DNA of 64,000 nt from Anaerolineae bacterium (GTDB taxonomy: Bacteria; Chloroflexota; Anaerolineae; Aggregatilineales; UBA3940): NCBI GenBank assembly GCA_016926255.1, contig JAFGOY010000011.1, positions 207,307-271,306 of the forward strand. The letters are read 5' to 3'. The notes beneath the pieces are model-generated. The model made no database searches, had not been told where the DNA came from, and saw nothing but the letters and a program-made list of their open reading frames with translations. Position numbers and translations under genes: made by a program. Each line of letters begins with the position of its first letter. Within the stretch, counting starts at the first letter, position 1. Below are positions 62,714-64,000 of the stretch, one piece after another.

Positions 62714-62753
62714 AATAAAAAAGGGCTGCCGGGAACGTCACTCCCAGCAGCCC
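62714..62753 (-). terminator. Intrinsic terminator between the 105-codon and sigma-like genes
   Basis: Minus strand: a stem of seven pairs (62753-62747 with 62729-62723) with further inner pairing, followed by a T run (62722-62717). It ends 33 bases before the sigma-like start codon, so that gene should have its own promoter or depend on read-through. Confidence 0.8.
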
Positions 62754-62771
62754 TACCGGTGGCCGGTCAGG

Positions 62772-63089
62772 TCAATCAAGGTCTGTGTAGCCGAGCAGGA
62801 ACTCCTGCCCCCAGGCGTCCTTGTTGAGGACCTCGAAGGCGGCCTCCTGTGGGTCGTCGGCCCAGTCGGCCCAGGTATCGAAAGTGGGGATGGAATGGAA
62901 GGACGTGATCGGGTAGCCGGTCATGTCCTGGAGGTGGCTGTCAACCAGGACGAACCACTCGCGGAAGCGGGGATAGGGTTGGTAGACAAAGACAATGTAA
63001 TCGTCATCTTCGATGACTTCAGTCGGGTTGGGCAGCGGTGGTATCTGCACCAGCTCGTCGTTGGGGAACAGATCGTATTGATGATTCAT
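62772..63089 (-). CDS. Unknown acidic protein of the element
   Basis: 105 residues, strongly acidic, with many aromatic residues (YIVFVYQPYPRFREWFVLV, DTWADWADDPQEAAFEVL). AGGAGG lies five bases before the ATG at 63089. Not recognised. The composition, small and acidic, recalls phage proteins that mimic DNA or block host enzymes, but there is no direct evidence for that. Confidence 0.65.
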   Translation of the reverse strand: MNHQYDLFPNDELVQIPPLPNPTEVIEDDDYIVFVYQPYPRFREWFVLVDSHLQDMTGYPITSFHSIPTFDTWADWADDPQEAAFEVLNKDAWGQEFLLGYTDLD

Positions 63090-63417
63090 GGCGTCCTCCT
63101 GCGGTGGCTAGGGTGGATAAGGAAAGAGAGGCCGCGCGGCGAATGTAAAGCCGGCTGGTCTCGCAAGCCGGAAACACCGCAGAGGGGTGGTGTGAAGAGG
63201 CCCTGGGCTTTGGGAAAGCCCAGGGGGGCGGGTAGTTCGCTGGTATCTTTTTGTGGAGGAAATAGTGCCAGCGTACTGGCCGGCCTTTACCTCTTCACGC
63301 CGGGGCCCCCGCGGTGTAGAGTCGCCGCGCGGCGGAAGAGCCAGCAGGCAGTGGGACTTTGAAGGATAGATAAGCTTTAAGGCAGTTTTTTGTAGTGGAA
63401 AAATAGCTCTCACGAAA
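63090..63417. other. Intergenic region with strong hairpins
   Basis: No gene. A perfect 11-bp hairpin with a three-base loop stands at 63201-63225 (CCCTGGGCTTT ... AAAGCCCAGGG). Upstream, a CCGGCT/AGCCGG stem near 63150-63170. This stretch lies between divergent genes; it may hold a structured RNA or an operator. A plus-strand open frame of 458 codons passes through, antisense to two genes, and is not used. Confidence 0.4.
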
Positions 63418-63483
63418 GAGAGCATCACTGCGAAGTTTGGCGACTCCGTGATGCTCTCCAGGTGAAAGGGGGTAAAGCCTTTC
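63418..63483 (+). ncRNA. Conserved hairpin leader, copy C (covarying stem)
   Basis: An 11-bp stem (63418-63428 with 63448-63458), 19-base loop differing from copy A by one base, then CAGGTGAAAGGGGGTAAA. Compared with copy A, the two pairs G-C, G-C (59847-59871, 59848-59870) are C-G and A-T here, so both sides changed together. The ATG lies 11 bases after the GGGGG run, at 63484. Confidence 0.78.
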
Positions 63484-64000
63484 ATGGATCATGATAACAG
63501 GTTGGAACTGGAACGGCAATATTACGAGGATTACCGGCGCCTGCTTCAGCGCGAGGCGGAAGGGAAACTTAAGCCCGTCACAATGAAGTGCCGGTTCTGC
63601 GGAGAAGAGTATGAACTGGCCGGGTCTGACAATCATATGCACAACTGCCCGGAGCAGCTGGAGGCGCAGCGGCTCGCGGAGATTCGAGATCGGTGGGTTA
63701 CCGAGCAGGAGGGGTCTTACAAGGGGCCGGATCGGCGCGAACGGGCCAGGGAGCATATCGACTCTCTTGGTATAAGTGTCATATCTCCCCGCGTGTTCCC
63801 GGATGGGTCAACAAAAAACCTCCCCCGATTTGCCCAGTACTGCAAGGTCCTGCTGCCGACACTGGAGGTGTATGCCGGGATTGTCAAGGTAAAAGTGCCT
63901 GCGCAGTCATCGGTGCCGGTGGGCCATACGCGGGGGGCTGTTTACGGGGCATCGGATCGCTCGCTGCGGCGGCTCGGTGAGCGCGTCCAGAAAGTGCGCA
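63484..64000 (+). CDS. Zinc-finger-containing protein (partial, runs off the window)
   Basis: An open frame of 172 codons with no stop before the window end, translated by hand. An N-terminal Arg/Glu-rich helix leads to a C2HC-type zinc finger: C36-x2-C39 and H51-x3-C55 (CRFCGEEYEL ... HMHNC), then a charged helix and a segment rich in beta pattern (VLLPTLEVYAGIVKVKVP). Hairpin leader C is directly upstream. Not recognised; a DNA-binding role is likely from the finger. Later start codons are possible, but none has a better ribosome-binding site. Confidence 0.7.
   Translation, partial: MDHDNRLELERQYYEDYRRLLQREAEGKLKPVTMKCRFCGEEYELAGSDNHMHNCPEQLEAQRLAEIRDRWVTEQEGSYKGPDRRERAREHIDSLGISVISPRVFPDGSTKNLPRFAQYCKVLLPTLEVYAGIVKVKVPAQSSVPVGHTRGAVYGASDRSLRRLGERVQKVR

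Larger units (their letters stand above)
59728..64000. mobile_element. End of an integrated mobile element (continues past the window)
   Basis: Bounded on the left by the cut tRNA 3' half. It contains at least nine small genes, most with no recognised family, with strong ribosome-binding sites, short gaps and strand switches: a DUF3970-like protein, XRE regulator, zinc-ribbon proteins and a sigma-like protein. Composition is more A+T-rich in parts than the host side. Three genes have the same hairpin leader. No integrase, capsid or conjugation gene is within the window, so phage, ICE or plasmid origin cannot be decided. Confidence 0.65.

Noticed and set aside
61986..63362. 458-codon open frame on the plus strand inside the element
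   Set aside because: Runs antisense through the sigma-like and 105-codon genes, which have ribosome-binding sites and terminators in the right places; its composition (many Cys, Val, Phe) is typical of an antisense frame.
59819..63389. GC-N-GTTTT box upstream of each leader as a shared promoter element
   Set aside because: Present at 59819, 60981 and 63382, but at 13, 19 and 28 bases from the stem, and the second lies inside a coding region; spacing too variable.
1..64000. CRISPR arrays, rRNA genes, insertion sequences
   Set aside because: I looked for regular short repeats, rRNA-like stretches and transposase motifs and found none.

Overview
The window looks like a chromosomal segment (about 58% G+C by eye) of a Chloroflexota bacterium, probably an Anaerolineae-type lineage. 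The basis is the gene style rather than a marker gene: a fused NuoC-NuoD, CpaE-like receiver-ATPase proteins, surface proteins with long Thr/Pro linkers, a GAF/coiled-coil sensor kinase with an AQELRTP box, and a MurA with Asp in place of the catalytic Cys. No rRNA or complete tRNA gene is present, so the taxon is an inference.

Layout. 0-3 kb: the start of a complex I operon (nuoB, nuoCD, nuoI cut by the window edge). 3.1-5.7 kb: two response-regulator fusion proteins. 5.6-9.6 kb: glmU, a CorC/HlyC-type membrane protein, cdd and recO in one minus-strand operon. 9.9-19 kb: a glycosyltransferase, recJ, a LysM protein paired with a 1108-residue kinase-like protein lacking the phospho-accepting His, a DegT aminotransferase and a 3-methyladenine glycosylase. 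19-31 kb: fabI, mutS2, formimidoyltransferase, an M23 lipoprotein, a solute-binding protein, a stripped-down FtsK-like ATPase, a clan-A-like glycosidase, a SAM hydrolase and murA. 31-34.8 kb: a self-contained ParA / acidic membrane protein / SH3-zinc-ribbon operon with its own promoter and terminator. 34.9-43.8 kb: DinB-fold protein, small membrane proteins including a tandem LLH-holin-like one, an M23 peptidase, an HExxHH protein, prmC-tsaC, a PfpI protein, prfA and a PIG-L deacetylase. 43.8-45.3 kb: cysC and an anti-sigma kinase/antagonist pair. 45.5-53.4 kb: surface-polysaccharide and lipid-linked glycan membrane proteins and murJ. 53.5-59.6 kb: uracil-DNA glycosylase, sensor kinase, spermidine-synthase-like membrane protein, FkbM methyltransferase.

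At 59,685 the character changes. A tRNA 3' half (T arm, acceptor strand and its own terminator) is cut in the anticodon loop, and from there to the window end lies a stretch of small, mostly unrecognised genes with strong ribosome-binding sites: an XRE regulator, a sigma-like protein, zinc-ribbon proteins and others. This is read as one end of an integrated mobile element that continues past 64,000. Within it, three genes are preceded by the same leader: a 10-11 bp hairpin with a nearly constant loop, followed by a conserved CAGGTGAAAG-type Shine-Dalgarno stretch. Two base pairs of the stem change in a compensatory way between copies, which points to selection on RNA structure. This leader family is the best candidate for something undescribed.

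In the host part, several genes (18474, 28866, 38387, 53494, probably 34880) have a -10 box ending 7-9 bases before the ATG and no Shine-Dalgarno sequence, so leaderless mRNAs seem common here.
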